This document shows, piece by piece, positions 42,129-55,400 of a DNA stretch of 64,000 nt. Numbering within the stretch: position 1 is the stretch's first letter; each line of letters opens with the position of its first letter. The stretch lies in NCBI GenBank assembly GCA_032358255.1, contig JAULBX010032035.1, forward strand, positions 100,199 to 164,198. Reading direction: 5' to 3'. The position numbers were made by a program, and so were the translations under genes. This DNA comes from Heterotrichella gracilis (Eukaryota > Sar > Xanthophyceae > Tribonematales > Xanthonemataceae). The notes under the pieces were generated by a model that did no database searches, was not told the origin of the DNA, and was given only the letters and a program-made list of their open reading frames with translations.

Positions 42129-43105
42129 TGCGACATCAGCCTCAAGTCCAGCTGACTGCTGCTTGTTCCCAGTGCTCGGGTCTGGCAGCACTTTTTCGGC
42201 GTATTCGTGAGGCCCAGCCCTGAGCTCCCGAGGTGCAGCGTGAGAAGGTGCCCGAGATCAGGACCCCCCAGGCCAGACGTAGAAGGTGAGTTGCACCTAT
42301 TGCTCTGCAACAATGATATATGTAAGAAACCTTGTGGGTTAGTACAGGGTATTGGGCATCAAACGAACCCAAGTTCACGTTGAACGAGGATATCGAAGCC
42401 GCCGCCCGCGTTTAGCCACCGTCCGCTTTTGACCACCGTTGCTTCCTGAGATCTTCAAGTCTTGACACTCGCTCTTTAACCTACAGGTTAGTACTACGGG
42501 TTAGTACTACAGTTGTGTATGTATCGCCTCGAGCTGTGGGGTAGCCCACTGAAGCCAGCTTGTGAGACGACGTTATCCAGTGGTCACTGCCGAACGGGTT
42601 TGCTCACCAACTGCCTGTGACCGTATCAGACTGAGCGGCAGTAGCAAGATAAACTTGTGTTGATTTACCACTGCAGTTAATAGGTTGGGAAGTAGTTGAC
42701 CATCAGCAAGTTGGTGCCTGAATACCTGCGAGGTAAGTTATATGCATGCATTATGGTGGGTTCAACAGCAATGCACACGACATCTGCCGTGTTTGAAAAA
42801 GCCTTTCGGTTGCGTGACTGTTCTGTTGCGCAAATACATCTGACCGGTCATCAAGCACCACGTTGGCACCAGATCTTGACTCAGGACTCCAGTTCTGGAC
42901 ACACCTTCAACACTCAGTCCTGACACTCACACCTGTCTGTTGCTGCAGAGACAACAGAGGCAACCAAACTTCCTAGTTGCAACCGCCAGGGGTGTCCCAC
43001 CGGTCGCTGGGCTCCTCCCTCGCCCCACCAGCACCGTCTAGGCCACCCACACTATGTGCACACCAGCCTAACCAAACCCAGCACCACAAGGGGGGTGCGT
43101 CCATA
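42129..43105. promoter_or_regulatory. Divergent intergenic region (EF-hand and MFS genes)
   Basis: 977 bases between opposite start codons. A short direct repeat GGTTAGTACTACGGGTTAGTACTAC is at about 42486. No exon recognised and no clear TATA box. Confidence 0.4.
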
Positions 43106-46100
43106 ATGGCTCCGCCCCAAACAGACTCAGGCGGTGCACCTGGACACATCTTCAAGCTCGTGAGCGATGAGGACAGCCTGGATGACGCCAGCTTGGCGGT
43201 ACTCAGCCACTCAGCCATCGAGCTGGCAGAGCTCCCCGACTCCTCTGCAAGCGCTGGCCTGCTGCCCAGCAACGGCCACAAGCCACCCAGCAGCGGCCAC
43301 AACAGCCCCAATGCTGGCGGTGCCCGTGGTGGGGGAGGGGAAGGCGCCTCCCCCCTGTCTGGAGCCCTGCCCCAGAGCTTTTCTGCTGTGTTGGCGGGGG
43401 AGCGCACCGCGCTGCTTGACTCCACGATTCGCAGCCACTCCACACTCAGCCACACAGACGGTGCGTGCACACATGCACCCATCCCCCCCCCACACACTCC
43501 ACCCCCAGCCACATAGACGGTGCGCAACACATGCACCCTCAGCCACTCAGACGCCGTGCATACACATCCACACTCACTCCACCCGAGTCACATTTCCTCC
43601 ACGTGAGTCACACAGCATGTGCCCACTCAAAACACGCACCTGGGCAAGGGTTTGCAAGGTGTCCACTTCTGGTCCTCCCACCCACCACAACCCATGACAC
43701 GCGGATTACTGGACCATCCCAGTAGCTACCAAATTACAACCTGCATAACTACATTCCATTGCCCCTCACCCCACCCCCCACCCCTTTGCAGCCACCGACC
43801 GCGCCCGCCTCACCCCCCGCCAGCGCAACTACCTCGTGGCCATGCTGTGCGCCACAGCAGCCCTGCTCTACGCCGACCAGAACCTCATGGCGCCCAACCT
43901 CACTGCCATCGCAGAGGACCTGGGCATCAAGGGGGGAGAGGACAGGGATAAGTACCTGGGGGGGTACATCGCGGCGGCGTTTTTTGCTGTGGGCGCCCCT
44001 GCTGCGCTCATCATCGGCTACCTGTGTGACCTGGTCAACAGGCGGAACCTTTTCCTCACGGTGGTGCTGCTCGGTAGGGTTTCAGTAGGGTTTGAGCGAG
44101 GGCGGTGGTGTGAGTGGTGTTCAGAATTGCATGTCGCACAACATGGTGTGACCACATGCACATTCGCCATGGCATGACTTCCATGGGTACATCCATGATG
44201 CGCTGGCAGACACCGAGGACCATCCCTCCTGTCTCCCTTGGAGCTTATATTGCAAATGTGTGCCTTCTCGCATTTTAGAGCCCACATGGCATGCTACAGC
44301 ATACTTCCTGTGAAGCACCCTTTAACCCGTCCCACCGCTCCCCCACTGCAGGCGAGGCCCCCTGTATTGCCACCTACTTTGTGACCCGCTACTGGCAGCT
44401 CTTTGTGCTGCGCATACTCACAGGCATCAGCCTGGGGGGTGCGCTGCCGCTCATCTTTTCCCTGCTGGGCGACATCATCCCATCGGACAAGCGCTCGCTG
44501 GTGTCGGCGGTGGTGCAGATCTCCACTGGGGCGGGCCTGGCGGTGGGGCAGGCGGTGGCGGGGTGGCTAGGTGAGGGGGCCATGCACTGCATGGGACTCT
44601 TTTCCACGACCACACCATCTCCTAACCAAAACCCTCCCAAAAGCCCATCAACCCCGACAATATCATCCTACCACTCCAGCCAAAAAAAAACCCTCCCACA
44701 CAATACCCGTAGGCTCCACCGTCAACTGGCGCCTGCCCTTTGTGGTGGTGGCTGTGCCCGCGGTGGCGCTTGCCGCCGTCTTCGCAGCAACCACGCGGGA
44801 GCCGCCCAGGGGCATGAGCGAGGTTGCCCTGGCCGAGCAATACACGTGGGAGGGGTTTGAGTACACGGAAAAGATTAACTGGAGCAAGGCGAAGGACATT
44901 CTGCGGATACGGACCAATTGGGCGATGATACTGCAGGTGGGTGGCGTGTTTCAGAGTAATAATAATTAGCTTATCGCAATAGTTAAATTTATATTATTAT
45001 TTTAATTAAAATAAGTTGTTGGTAAAAGTGTGATTAGGTGGTGGTGGTGATGGGGTTGACAGGAACTGCAATGCATGGTGGGATAGTCCTTGTCCCCACA
45101 TGCAGCTGCAGATGTCGCCACGCGCAACCACCAACATTTGGGGCAACCACCAATATTTGGCGCAGGTGGCGCTCACTTTGCTGATCAGAGGTTGTGTACT
45201 CCCCCCTGCAGGGTCTGCCTGGTTCCCTCCCCTGGGGCATGGCGCTCACCTTCCTCACCGACTTCCTGGCGCAGGACAGGGGGGTGGGCATCGGCCTGGC
45301 CACACTGGTGCGGGGGCAGGGATAGGGTGGGGTGTGGGTTGGAACCATGAGAGGGCGCACCTGACTTTGTTCTGCCAGCATAGATACACATGGGTGCTGG
45401 GGCGCTGTTCCCCCTCCTCCCCATGGACATTGCCCTCTCCATGTCAACACATTCCATAAACCTTCCACCTATCACTTCTTATCGTCGCCGCCCCTCCACA
45501 CGCACACAAGCACATTCCATTTGCACAGCTTCCCTTGCCAGGTTTAACATACCCGCTCAAGTTTACAAACTCCCACCTGCTCACGAGTCCGCTCCCAACC
45601 CCTCTCCCCACCGCAGATCGTCCTGTCCATGGGGGTGGGCGGCCTGTTTGGCGTGGTGGGGGGCGGCGGCCTGGGCCAGCGCCTGTACAACTGGCGCAAG
45701 CCCTACTGCACGCTGTTTGCCGGGGCCTGCGTGGCGCTTGCGCTGCTGCCCATGATGGTGCTTGTGCACATGGATGCAAAGGGGAACGTGGCGGGGGCGG
45801 TGGCGTGCAGCGCGCTGGCGGGGGCGCTGGCATCGGTGCCGGGGCCAAACATACGGTGCGCTGCATGATTGCAGGAGGTTGGGGGCAAAGGACTAAATGC
45901 GCAGGGACCCAAATCCCTTGCTACCACTGGATCATTAGGATGGGAATCATATGGGACAGCTGATAGCACATGTATTGCTTGGGTGATTGGGAGGGTCAGG
46001 GATTGCAGTAATGTTTTGTATTACCTCTGCCGTGTGCACAGGCCATGTGGGGAATTTTTACGATAGGACGCCTGACACACCACAGTGGTTTCTTATTACC

Positions 46101-47150
46101 TATGGAAAATAAAGTATATACAAATAACACTATTGACAGGTTGTGGATTACAAGCTGTGATGACACTGCCAGCGGCCACACCTGTGCCTCCCTAAGTGCC
46201 TCACGCGCACCACACCACCCACCCCACCTCTCACCCCTTCCTCCCCCATTGCAGTGCTGTGATGCTTGACGTGAACGACCCCGAGACGCGTGGCCTTGCC
46301 CTGGCGCTGCAGATTCTGCTGGATGACCTGGGCAGGGGGCTGGGGCCATTCCTGGTGGCGCAGGTGGGTGGGCGGGTAGAGCTTGCATGGGGGGACATTG
46401 TTTAGGGAGTAGGGATGTTAATTTTGCTGCTGAAGGAGGTATTTATAGGCAGGGAGCAAAGGCTTTCCTGGAGGTGCAAGGTTCGGAGCTTGCTTGCATG
46501 TACCCCAGCAGTGGTGCGCAGCGCACATGGGTGGGTGGGGTGACGTGGCGCCTCCTCCTCATGTACCTCCTCACCTGCCCTCCCTCCTTGCTTACCTGTA
46601 CACACCCCTTTGTTGCAGCTCATCAGCGCGCTTGGTCGCCAGGCTGCCTTCACCTACGCCACCCTGGGCTGGCTGCCATGTGGCGCCCTGCTGGCACTGG
46701 GGGCAATCAGTGTGGAGAAGGATGAGGAGAACATGCAGGTGGGGGGGGCAGGGGGGACTGAGGGTACTCGGGGGCTGAAAAATATAGGGAGCAGACCAGA
46801 GTAATCGAGGTGTGGGGGGTGGAGGAAGGGGGGGAAGGCAGGGACTGGATAGGGGAGGGCAAGATCGCAGTCCTTGAAGCTGGGACTGTTTGTACTACTA
46901 TTACTACATCTTGAAGATGGGCTGAGAGTAGTGTACTGCGTGCACACCCACAGTGCTACGCCGCCCGCCTGTGCATGCACACCACTGGCCCACACCTTCA
47001 ACCCATCTACTCATCACTTCCCCTCCATTTCCACCACCTCACACCCCCATGCAGGCCCGCCTGAAGCGCAAGATAGCCGCCATGACCCCCATCGGCTCAC
47101 CGCTGCCTGTGTCGCGATCCATGGCAGTCATCATGGAAGGGGGCCAATGA
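43106..47150 (+). CDS. Spinster-like major facilitator superfamily carrier, 579 aa
   Basis: Nine exons: 43106-43460, 43792-44073, 44352-44570, 44713-44936, 45212-45307, 45617-45855, 46255-46363, 46619-46738, 47055-47150. After a 118-residue hydrophilic N-terminus rich in Ser/Gly, the membrane part begins RNYLVAMLCATAALLYADQN, then LMAPNLTAIAEDLGI, and the loop 2-3 signature GYLCDLVNRRNLF. Further blocks: ATYFVTRYWQLFVLRILTGI, GGALPLIFSLLGDIIPSDKR, GAGLAVGQAVAGWLG, VNWRLPFVVVAVPAVALAAV. This is the spinster-type MFS group (lysolipid or sphingolipid and sugar carriers), which is common in green algae. Twelve membrane segments are expected; I can place about eleven by eye. Substrate cannot be told from sequence. 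Intron 1 begins with copies of the exon 1 donor junction. Confidence 0.9.
43440..43575 (+). repeat. Tandem copies of the MFS exon 1 end and donor
   Basis: The junction CTCAGCCACACAGACG-GTGCGTG followed by CACACATGCACCC is repeated as CCAGCCACATAGACGGTGCG with ACACATGCACCC, and again as CTCAGCCACTCAGACGCCGT with GCATACACATCC. The first copy keeps a GT donor. Confidence 0.8.
44945..45030. other. AT-rich island in MFS intron 4
   Basis: Mostly A and T over about 85 bases (AATAATAATTAGC..., ATTATTATTTTAATTAAAAT), just after the exon 4 donor. Resembles the islands in the bestrophin and SURF4-like introns. Confidence 0.5.
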
Positions 47151-49460
47151 CAAAGCCTTTGTCAAATGAGGGGGTGGCAGATCCAGCCGGGTTGTCGGGG
47201 CTGGAACATGGGGTGTGGCTGGTGGTGTGGAATAGCTGCCAGCTGAGCCCAAGTCTTTGACAGGACGTGGTACGTTAGACACAGCTCATGAGCTCAGCCT
47301 GGTCTGGGCCACCCTTCGCGATTAGCTTAGTAAGGGCTTTGCAAGCCATCCTTCTCAGAATTTTAATTAGCAGTCTTACAATCGCGGCGATAATTGATCA
47401 TATATATGGTGGTGCGCGCCATTGCAAAGGCGCCATGATTTTCTCAGCAGGAAGGTATTACTTCCTATCCTTGACAGTACATATCTTAGCAGCGGCCCAG
47501 GGCCATAAAAACAGTTATTGAAAGACTTGGCTTGGAACGCGTGCAGTAGCTGAAAAGATCCTTCGACTCACTAGCAAAATTTTGCTTTGAGATCAAAAAC
47601 TCAATCGCAGCATGGCATGCAAGACAGTAAGCCCCATAGTGTGTGCCCCCTGGCTACTGCAATAATCCCCGCCTGCAACACTTGACATCAGTAATCGATC
47701 AACGAGGAATACAAACAAGCTGGGTGTGAACATGTAAGCAGCAATTGCCCCACAGCTGATTAGCAAAGCCAACCCATTTGACGTACAGTACAGCACACAT
47801 TGATGTCAACACCGTGACACACTTGTGTCCCCTAGCCCCCTAGGGCCCATCTACGCCCACCTCAGCCACCAGGGTCCCCCAGGACTGCACTGGATGGCAC
47901 CCGGTCAAAAGACAAAAAAGGAACGACAAACCCCAGGGGGCAATGCGCCAAACTAGCACAGCGCTCCGAGTGAAATCTGGACAAATTTGCAGGTGGAAAT
48001 ATCTCACCTAGTGTAAGGGGAACTCCTTGTATACCTGGCACCTGGCGCATTCCTAGGACTACCCAACATACCACAAGACTTGGTGGGAAGATCAACTATA
48101 CAGCGCGTTGCGATGGCGGGGAGCCGAGAAACTGGTGCAACCAACCTGCTCTAGTGTTGCCCCGCCATCGTGGTCTCACGAGTCAGTGCGTGCCGCATTC
48201 GTTGCTTGCCGGAAGCTAGAGCCTAGGGCAAAGCCGTCCACCCCGATTGCACGCCGCAGTCTCACCATTAGTGCACTGGGGATGCCATTGGGAAAAAAGG
48301 GCACGAAAAGTGTATATGCATCCCCAGTGCAGCACGTGGGCTAAGCCAAGCAGCGGCATGCAAGCGGGGTGGTGGCATGTGATACAAGCGGTAAAGAGGG
48401 AAAACTAGCCAAGGGTCCAGCAATAATTGGGCACCTGGGTGGGTGCTTGCCGAAAAACAATAGTAGCGCGGGTTGGCTGGGCAACTGTTCGTTGGCAAAA
48501 ATAACGCAGATTACCTACACAGGGGCAGGTACTCAAGGGGGCACAATAGAGCGCACTGCACCCCCCCAAGCGAATATGCTGCGGGCAGCCTTGAGTGGGA
48601 AGCTCGCCTGATCACACAGCGCCACCTGGGCCATGGCGTGGGCGTGCGTGGGGAGGGGCGGCGCTGGAGCTATATTCATTGGTTGCATGCGTTGGGGATG
48701 CTGGCGCCTGCTGCAGGGCGGCTTCCGTCAAACGGCGTGGTCGGGGCAGGCTGTCGAGTGCCTTGGGTGCCTCGCCAGCCTGGAGTCATTCCTTGAAAGC
48801 TGTGTTGGCGCTGTTTCACACACGCCCCGCACCGCGCACATAGGGGGCGGGGGTGGGAGAGGACCTGGTGGCGACATTTGTTGGCAAGCGCTGCGCAGGG
48901 CGCTGTATCTCTTGGGGTCGTTGGTGGCGCACCACCCTCCGCTAGGGCGATTCAAGGGTCTGCCTTGGGGTACGTGCTCCAGCGGGGGTGGAGCGGTAGG
49001 CTGATGCAGCTCTTTCTGCTGGCCGGGACCATTCCGGTTCTGGCTCGTCAAATAACAATAGGTGCGTGCCACAGCGTTGCTGGCATGGCTGCTTGGGATC
49101 TAAGCTTGCTGGTCCAAGTGCTGGCAAGTGCTAAATTTTGGGCTTCATTCATTGTCTTCTATCGCTGGCCTCCCCCCTACACGCACCAAATGCACACCTG
49201 GATAGGGGCCGACCCTATAGGGTCCCGGTCGCTCGCATACGCATACGCTCTGTGCCGCTTCCCCCCGCGCTGCGCTGCCTAAGGAGGTGGCCGCCGGGCA
49301 TTATACAAGGGGAGCATGTCACCCCCACATATAGGGGGAGGGGCTGCATGTCCATCGGAGGCTGGGTATGCCTCGGCGCGCCACTGCAGCACTGGCGGGG
49401 GGTGGGGGTGGTTGCTAGTATGGGGTATATACACCCCAGTGTAGGTGGCGGGGGGTGGAG
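47151..49460. other. Convergent intergenic region, 2.3 kb, partly GC-rich
   Basis: The part 48,560-49,300 is GC-rich with three overlapping open plus-strand frames of 82-134 codons, such as one containing ALRRALYLLGSLVAHHPPLG. The composition is like coding DNA here, but I could not build a phase-consistent gene or name a family. It may be a decayed gene. Confidence 0.4.
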
Positions 49461-52400
49461 CTACGAGGGGGCGAACCCGTTGCGCCCCCACCCCTGTGAG
49501 AAGTTGAGCATGGGGCTCTTGGCATGGTCCAGGCGGTCGGCCAGCCTGCAATGGGGGAGAGGAGGGGGGAGTCAGTGGAACGTCAAGGGAGGCCGGAGGG
49601 GTGAGACATTTAGCAAGCAACAGGCCCACAGAGACACTGCCTTGGTCATTGTGTGAGGGCGCATGCACATCAGGACGCAGAGAAGGCCATTGCTTGTGAA
49701 GAACTCCAGTGAACCACAAAATTTGATGAATTTACATATCTGGTTACATGTGACACAACCCAGCCCCCCAATCCCTCCTCACCTCTGTGCGCCGCACACC
49801 GCCGCCGCTAGCTCGGGCGTCTGCGCTGCGGTGTACCCCGTTAGGGTCGCCAGGGAGGAGGGCCAGTAGGGCAGCAGCCCGCGAGCCCGCCTGTCGGCGT
49901 ACAGGATCCCCGCAGCAACCACGCTGGGCCTGCAGTTGGGGGGGCATCTTTCAAATTGCTGCAACTTCAATAAACTGAAATGAAATATTTTGCAAAACTG
50001 GAAAAAGAACACAAATGAGTTGCTACGCAGTCCCGTCCCTGGTCAATTGGCATTTGGCGGGGTTAACAGGAGTAAAGGGGAAGGCATTCCTCGCCTGTCC
50101 ACTGTGTCATGTCCCCTCCCTCGCAACACCACTACCACCTCCTACACCCCCACCTGTAGTTGAGGAACTCCATGTCGAACAGCGCCTCAAACACCAGCTT
50201 GAACGCCGACGCGTGGAAGGTCTTTGCCTGCGAGTACTCGTTGCCCAGGCGCTCCATGTAGAGCTTGAGGCAGCGCAGGGCCGAGATGGCGGTGGTGTCC
50301 TGGGCCAGCAGCTGGGAGATGTTGCGCTGCATCTGCTGGATGAGCTCGGGGGAGAAGCCGGTGGTGCGGGCAACCTCGGCCTGCAAGGGGGAGGGAGGGT
50401 CAGCGGTGGGGGAGGGGGGCAAGGGGAGGGGTGGGTGGAGGGTTGAGCAAGGTGAGGAGTCAGCAATGGGGGTATAGGAGGTCAGCAGTATGAGGAGGGG
50501 AGCAACATCAGGGCTGCACCACCATGTGCCCATCCAGGTAAGGAGGATAAGAGTGGAGAACCGAGGGTGAACCCCACCCACCCTCAAAAGCACGTCCCCC
50601 TTAGGGTTTAGGGTACCTAGGGCAAGCTCTACCCACCTCGGAGGGCACATCCTCCTGCCTGCCCGACTGCTGCAGCAGCATGAGCATGCAGGCCACCACC
50701 GCCAGCGGCAGCAGCGAGTCCTGAACCGTCATGGGGACACTCATCACCCGGTCCATCAGCAGCACGCAGTCATACAGGATGTCGTCCTGAGAGGGGGGGG
50801 GTAGTGTGAGTGTTGTGGGAGGAGGTAGGGGCGACATTGACCTTGTGGGCAATTAGGGTCCAGGCATAGGGTTTTAGGGTCCAAGCTGAGACTTCCCATG
50901 CGTAGGATTCCTCACTTTGAGCGTGTGCGCTGCCTGCAGCGCTCTTTAGGATGGACTGTTTAGGGTTTAGGGTCATTTATGTAGAATTTAGGGTTCCTCA
51001 CCTTGACATTGAGCGAGTGCGCCACCTGCAGCGCCGTGGCAATGATGTTGCTCCTCTCCTGCAGGTAGACATAGCCCATGGACTGCACGCTCAGGTTGTG
51101 GGTGTCCTCAAAGTACTTGACGGCGCCAAAGGCCTCGCCCACGCGCATGCCTGCAAGGGGGGGAGGGGTGGTGGTGGTGAGGGGGCGAGGTCAATGTAGA
51201 AGGGAAGGAGGGGACGGGTGAGTGGGCGTGGAGCAGACAGATTGCTGCAGGCCTCTTTAGAACCAGACCCCACCGAATAGGCATACCCCACAGTTAAGAC
51301 TGCAATGCAGAGGGCTGCATTAACTACAACCGCACCCCGGCTTCCCATATCCTACATTTCCCACATTTGGCCAGACTTCACCCCACCCCTACACCTGCAC
51401 CCTACCCATGCGAACACACCTGTGGCCACCTCCTTCATGACCTCAATTTGAAGTCGATTATGGATCTCAAGGTTTGCCGTAAACCCTAGACAGTGTACCC
51501 TTAAAACCCTAGCCACCCACCTGTTGCCACCTCCTTTGACAGCTCAAAGTCTGTCCTGCCCTGGTTGGTGGGGCTGAGGGAGGAGGGCAGGGCGGGGAAG
51601 AGCATGCAGAAGGTGTCGGGAGGGGAGGAGGACAGCCAGTCGGCCACCTGTGCCCCCGCGGCATCCAGTCGCCCCATGTGGGCGGTGTTGTCGGGACACT
51701 CCTGGTGGTGGGTGAGGGAGAAAGGGGTCAAAAATGGAAGGGAGGTGTGGGTCGGAGTACACGGATGGAGAATACCTAGAGACACTTCGATATCCCATAC
51801 GCATAATTTGTGTTGCAAACTATGTGTTTCTATATTTTATTGTTTTTATAGCTGCATTGTTTGTTGTTGGAAGCACCCTGTTTCCATTTTCAAAGTCCTT
51901 TGCTCACCTTGAAAGGCGCCTTGATCGTCCTGAGCAGCGCCACCACCGCCTCCTTGACCCCGTTGCTTCCCACGTCCTTGTTCTTGCACTTGCCAAGCAC
52001 GATACACACCTTGTCGGGCAGGCACTCAGAGCCCTCAGAGATCACCCGGTCCCTGCACAGGGAGGAGTAGGGTTTAGGGTTTTCAGTGCAGGGTTTAGGG
52101 TTTAGTCAAAGCCCTCTAGAAAGGCACACAGTCTCTGCACAGGGGAAGAGGGGGATGGTGTTTGTCTACTGAACAAGCAAGCGTCAAATGCGTGATCAAC
52201 CAGGGTTTTCCTCCCAAAACCCTAGGGGGGTGTTCCCGCACCTCAGCTCGTGCACCCATGCGTAGAGGCTCAGCAGCGCCACGCTGGCGGTGGTGGAATG
52301 CAGATTGAGCTCAAGGGTGTCGGCACACAGGTGGGCGGTGCGGCGCAGAAGCCCGTCCTGTGTGGCCTGCCTGAACAGCGCCAGGGCCTTGCGCTGCGCC

Positions 52401-55400
52401 CACTGCACGCCGGTGTCCCACAGCGCGTCGATGATTGCGTTGTACACGATGGCGTCGGGCTCGCAGCCGGCGGACTGCATCTGGGTGAAGGCCTGCGGGG
52501 CGGGTTAAGCGTTTAGGGATTTAGGAGCCAGCGGACTGCATGTGGTGAAAGTGTGAGGGAGGGAGAGGTTCGTTACATCAACCCTAAACCCTAATCCAAT
52601 TTCGTTCCAGGCAAATCAATGTGTGGGCGGCTTTGAACAGCAATAAGTGAACAACAAGCTGATGTTAAGGGTTGGTGGGTGAGTGCACAGGATTTTGCTA
52701 GAATTATTTGTATGCCTGCACTGCGCATAGAGTAAGGTTTTGTCAGGGTGTGTTATTGCACCTGCAGCGCGCGGCGCCACTGGCCCCCCCGCTCGTATGC
52801 GCCGATGAGAGCTGTGTACGTGACCACGTCCGGCGTGCACCCCTGGCGCTGCATCTGGTCAAACACCTCGCTGGCCTTCTCCCACTGGGCGCCTGCAGGG
52901 TAGGGTTTAGGGCTTAGATTTGGGGTTTATGTTTGGGGTTAAGGCTCTACATTACAGTGGGTTCCCTCAAGTGACCCTCGTTGGTGCGATGTTGTAGACA
53001 CAAGACACATAATATAGACATACAGCATGACGTTAAAGACATGACACAAGACACATTTTAAATGACATACAGCGTGTTCACGTTCTGCCCCCTCCTGCAG
53101 GTCCCAGCCGCATCGCTCACCTTGCGCGCAGGCGGTGATGAGGGAATTGAATGAGATGACGTTTGGCACGCACCCCTCCTGCTGCATCTCCTCAAACAGC
53201 TGCAGCGCCAGCTTCCACTCGCCGTGCTTCTCGCAGGCGCTGATGAGCGAGCTGTAGGTGATCACGCTGCGCTCGCAGCCCTGCAAATGTAGGAAAGAGT
53301 AGGGTCTGTAACGGATACCCTAAACCCTAATATGAGCGAGCTGTAGGTGATCACGCTGCGCTCGCAGCCCTGGGCAAGGGGAAAGGGTAGGATTAGTAAC
53401 TTGTGTGCCATGGCCCATGTAACTTAGCCTGCATCTCTAGGCTTTCAGTCAAATTGCAGCGTTCCGGGAGAATGAGCAGCGCAGCAGGATCATGATATCG
53501 CTAGATCAAGCAGCGGTAGAGACAGCGCAACAAAAGAGACTGCTTGGCGCCGCTACTTGTGGCAAGACTGTAGCGCCAAACCTGACACCTAGCCTTCCTC
53601 GGTAGATTTTTCGGTCAGGTGGTAGGGTTTTGAGCGCCCGCACCTGCTGCACCATCTGGTGAAAAATCTCCAGCACCTTGCTCAGGTTGCCCGCCTTGCT
53701 GTATGCCGAGATGAGCGCGTTGTAGGTGGTGGTGTTGGGTGTGTGTCCCGCCTTGATCATCTCGTCATACACCTTGAGCGCCTCGTGCCACTGGCTGGAG
53801 GTGTTGCAGGCAATCATGAGGGTGTTGTAGGTGCGGGTCACCGGCTCGATGCACTGCAAGGGGGGAGGGAGCGGGTCAGGGGGCATTGAAGGGGAGTGAA
53901 CACAGTCAAAAAATGCCAGAAAGGAGTAGCACATCACTAGGGTAATCATGGGAGAGCAGGGGAGGATCGAGGGGGTGATACAAAGATCGGGAGAAGAGAC
54001 AGCAGGCACCATGATAATACAGAAATGCATGCCGCAGCAGGATCCAGAATAACAGAGTGCCGCCACTAAATGTATGGGTGTGCCAGGCGCGACGCATGGG
54101 TGCCCTAGGGTTTAGCATGCTTTGGGTTAAGGGTTTAGGGTTCCCTCCCCACCTCCTTCTTCATCTTCTCCAGCACCTTGACCGCCTCCTCCCAGTGCCC
54201 GATCTTGCCAAACACGTCGATGAGCGTGTTGTAGGTGACCACGTTGGGCGCACAGCTCTCGCGCTGCATCTCCTGGTACACATCCAGCGCAAGCTGCAGC
54301 TGCCCAGACTTGATGCACACGTTCATGAGCGCGGAGTAGGTGTGCACGTTGCGCTCCACACCCCGCGCGCGCATCTGCTCGGACAGCTCCAGCGCGCGCT
54401 CCAGCTCCTGAGGAAGATAGCAGTAAATAAGGAAAGTTTTGATTCTCTCGGGAGCACATAACAAAGAGGGGGGTGCGATGCTGTTATGGCATTTAGTAAT
54501 TTGCCATAACAGCAATTTACTAAATGATACAAGGTTATGTAGCAAATTAGCAATGAAAACTATTAAGTGCTGTAGAAAGGCCAAAACCAATGTTACGGCA
54601 TGTACCCAGGCCAAACCCAATGTCACGGGGCGTTAGAATGCTACTCTGGATGTATCGCTAGAACCCAAGTAAGTAAGGTGCTGTAGTGGTTACCTGGTGG
54701 CTGACGCAGTTTGATATCATTGCTGTGTATGTGTACACGTCGCACAGGTGGGACAGCACGTGCTCCTCGTCCAGCGAGGTCAGCCAGTCAAACACCTCGT
54801 GCGCCCGCCCGCCAAGGTGGTTCTTCACAAGCTCCTGCAGGGCGGGATCGGCCCGGATTGATACAGGTAGTACATTGTGTAAAACAGCCACAATTTCAAG
54901 GAGGCTTTCAAGCCAAATTTAAGATGCACGCACTGGATAGGCGCGTTTGTTGAGAAAGGACAGCTAACAAAGTGGAGAGAAGTGCCCCCCTGTCCATCCT
55001 GTCATCTAGCATGCCAGTCTCATACCTTGAGCAGGACAGCTGTGCCCCTTGAGTCCAGGTACTTGAGCCCCTCGCGGCACACAGGTTCAGCGCTCTCCTC
55101 GTGGTGCAGCCGCTTGATGCGCCACAGCAGCTCCTCCACAGGGGAGTCGGAAAACGCAAACTCAGACGAGGAGGAGCCGTCGCGGTTGAGGCGGCGCACG
55201 CCGCGCCCGCGCCCCACCCCGCGCCGGCCGCGCCCGCGGTAGCCGTTGTTGGCGCGCCCGCCATTGCCACTCCCGCCGCCCCGCCCGCCGCGGCCAAAGC
55301 CGGGGGCCTTGCTGGGGTTGAGGTTGGCGGGCGGGATGGTCTGGCCGCCCCACCCCACCTGGGCGTTGCTGGTGGGTGGGTATGCGGGGTGTGGGGGTGC

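Noticed and set aside
48560-49300. Weak resemblance of an open frame to a peroxisomal PEX11 protein
   Set aside because: Only a few residues agree, and the frame breaks; not enough for a call.
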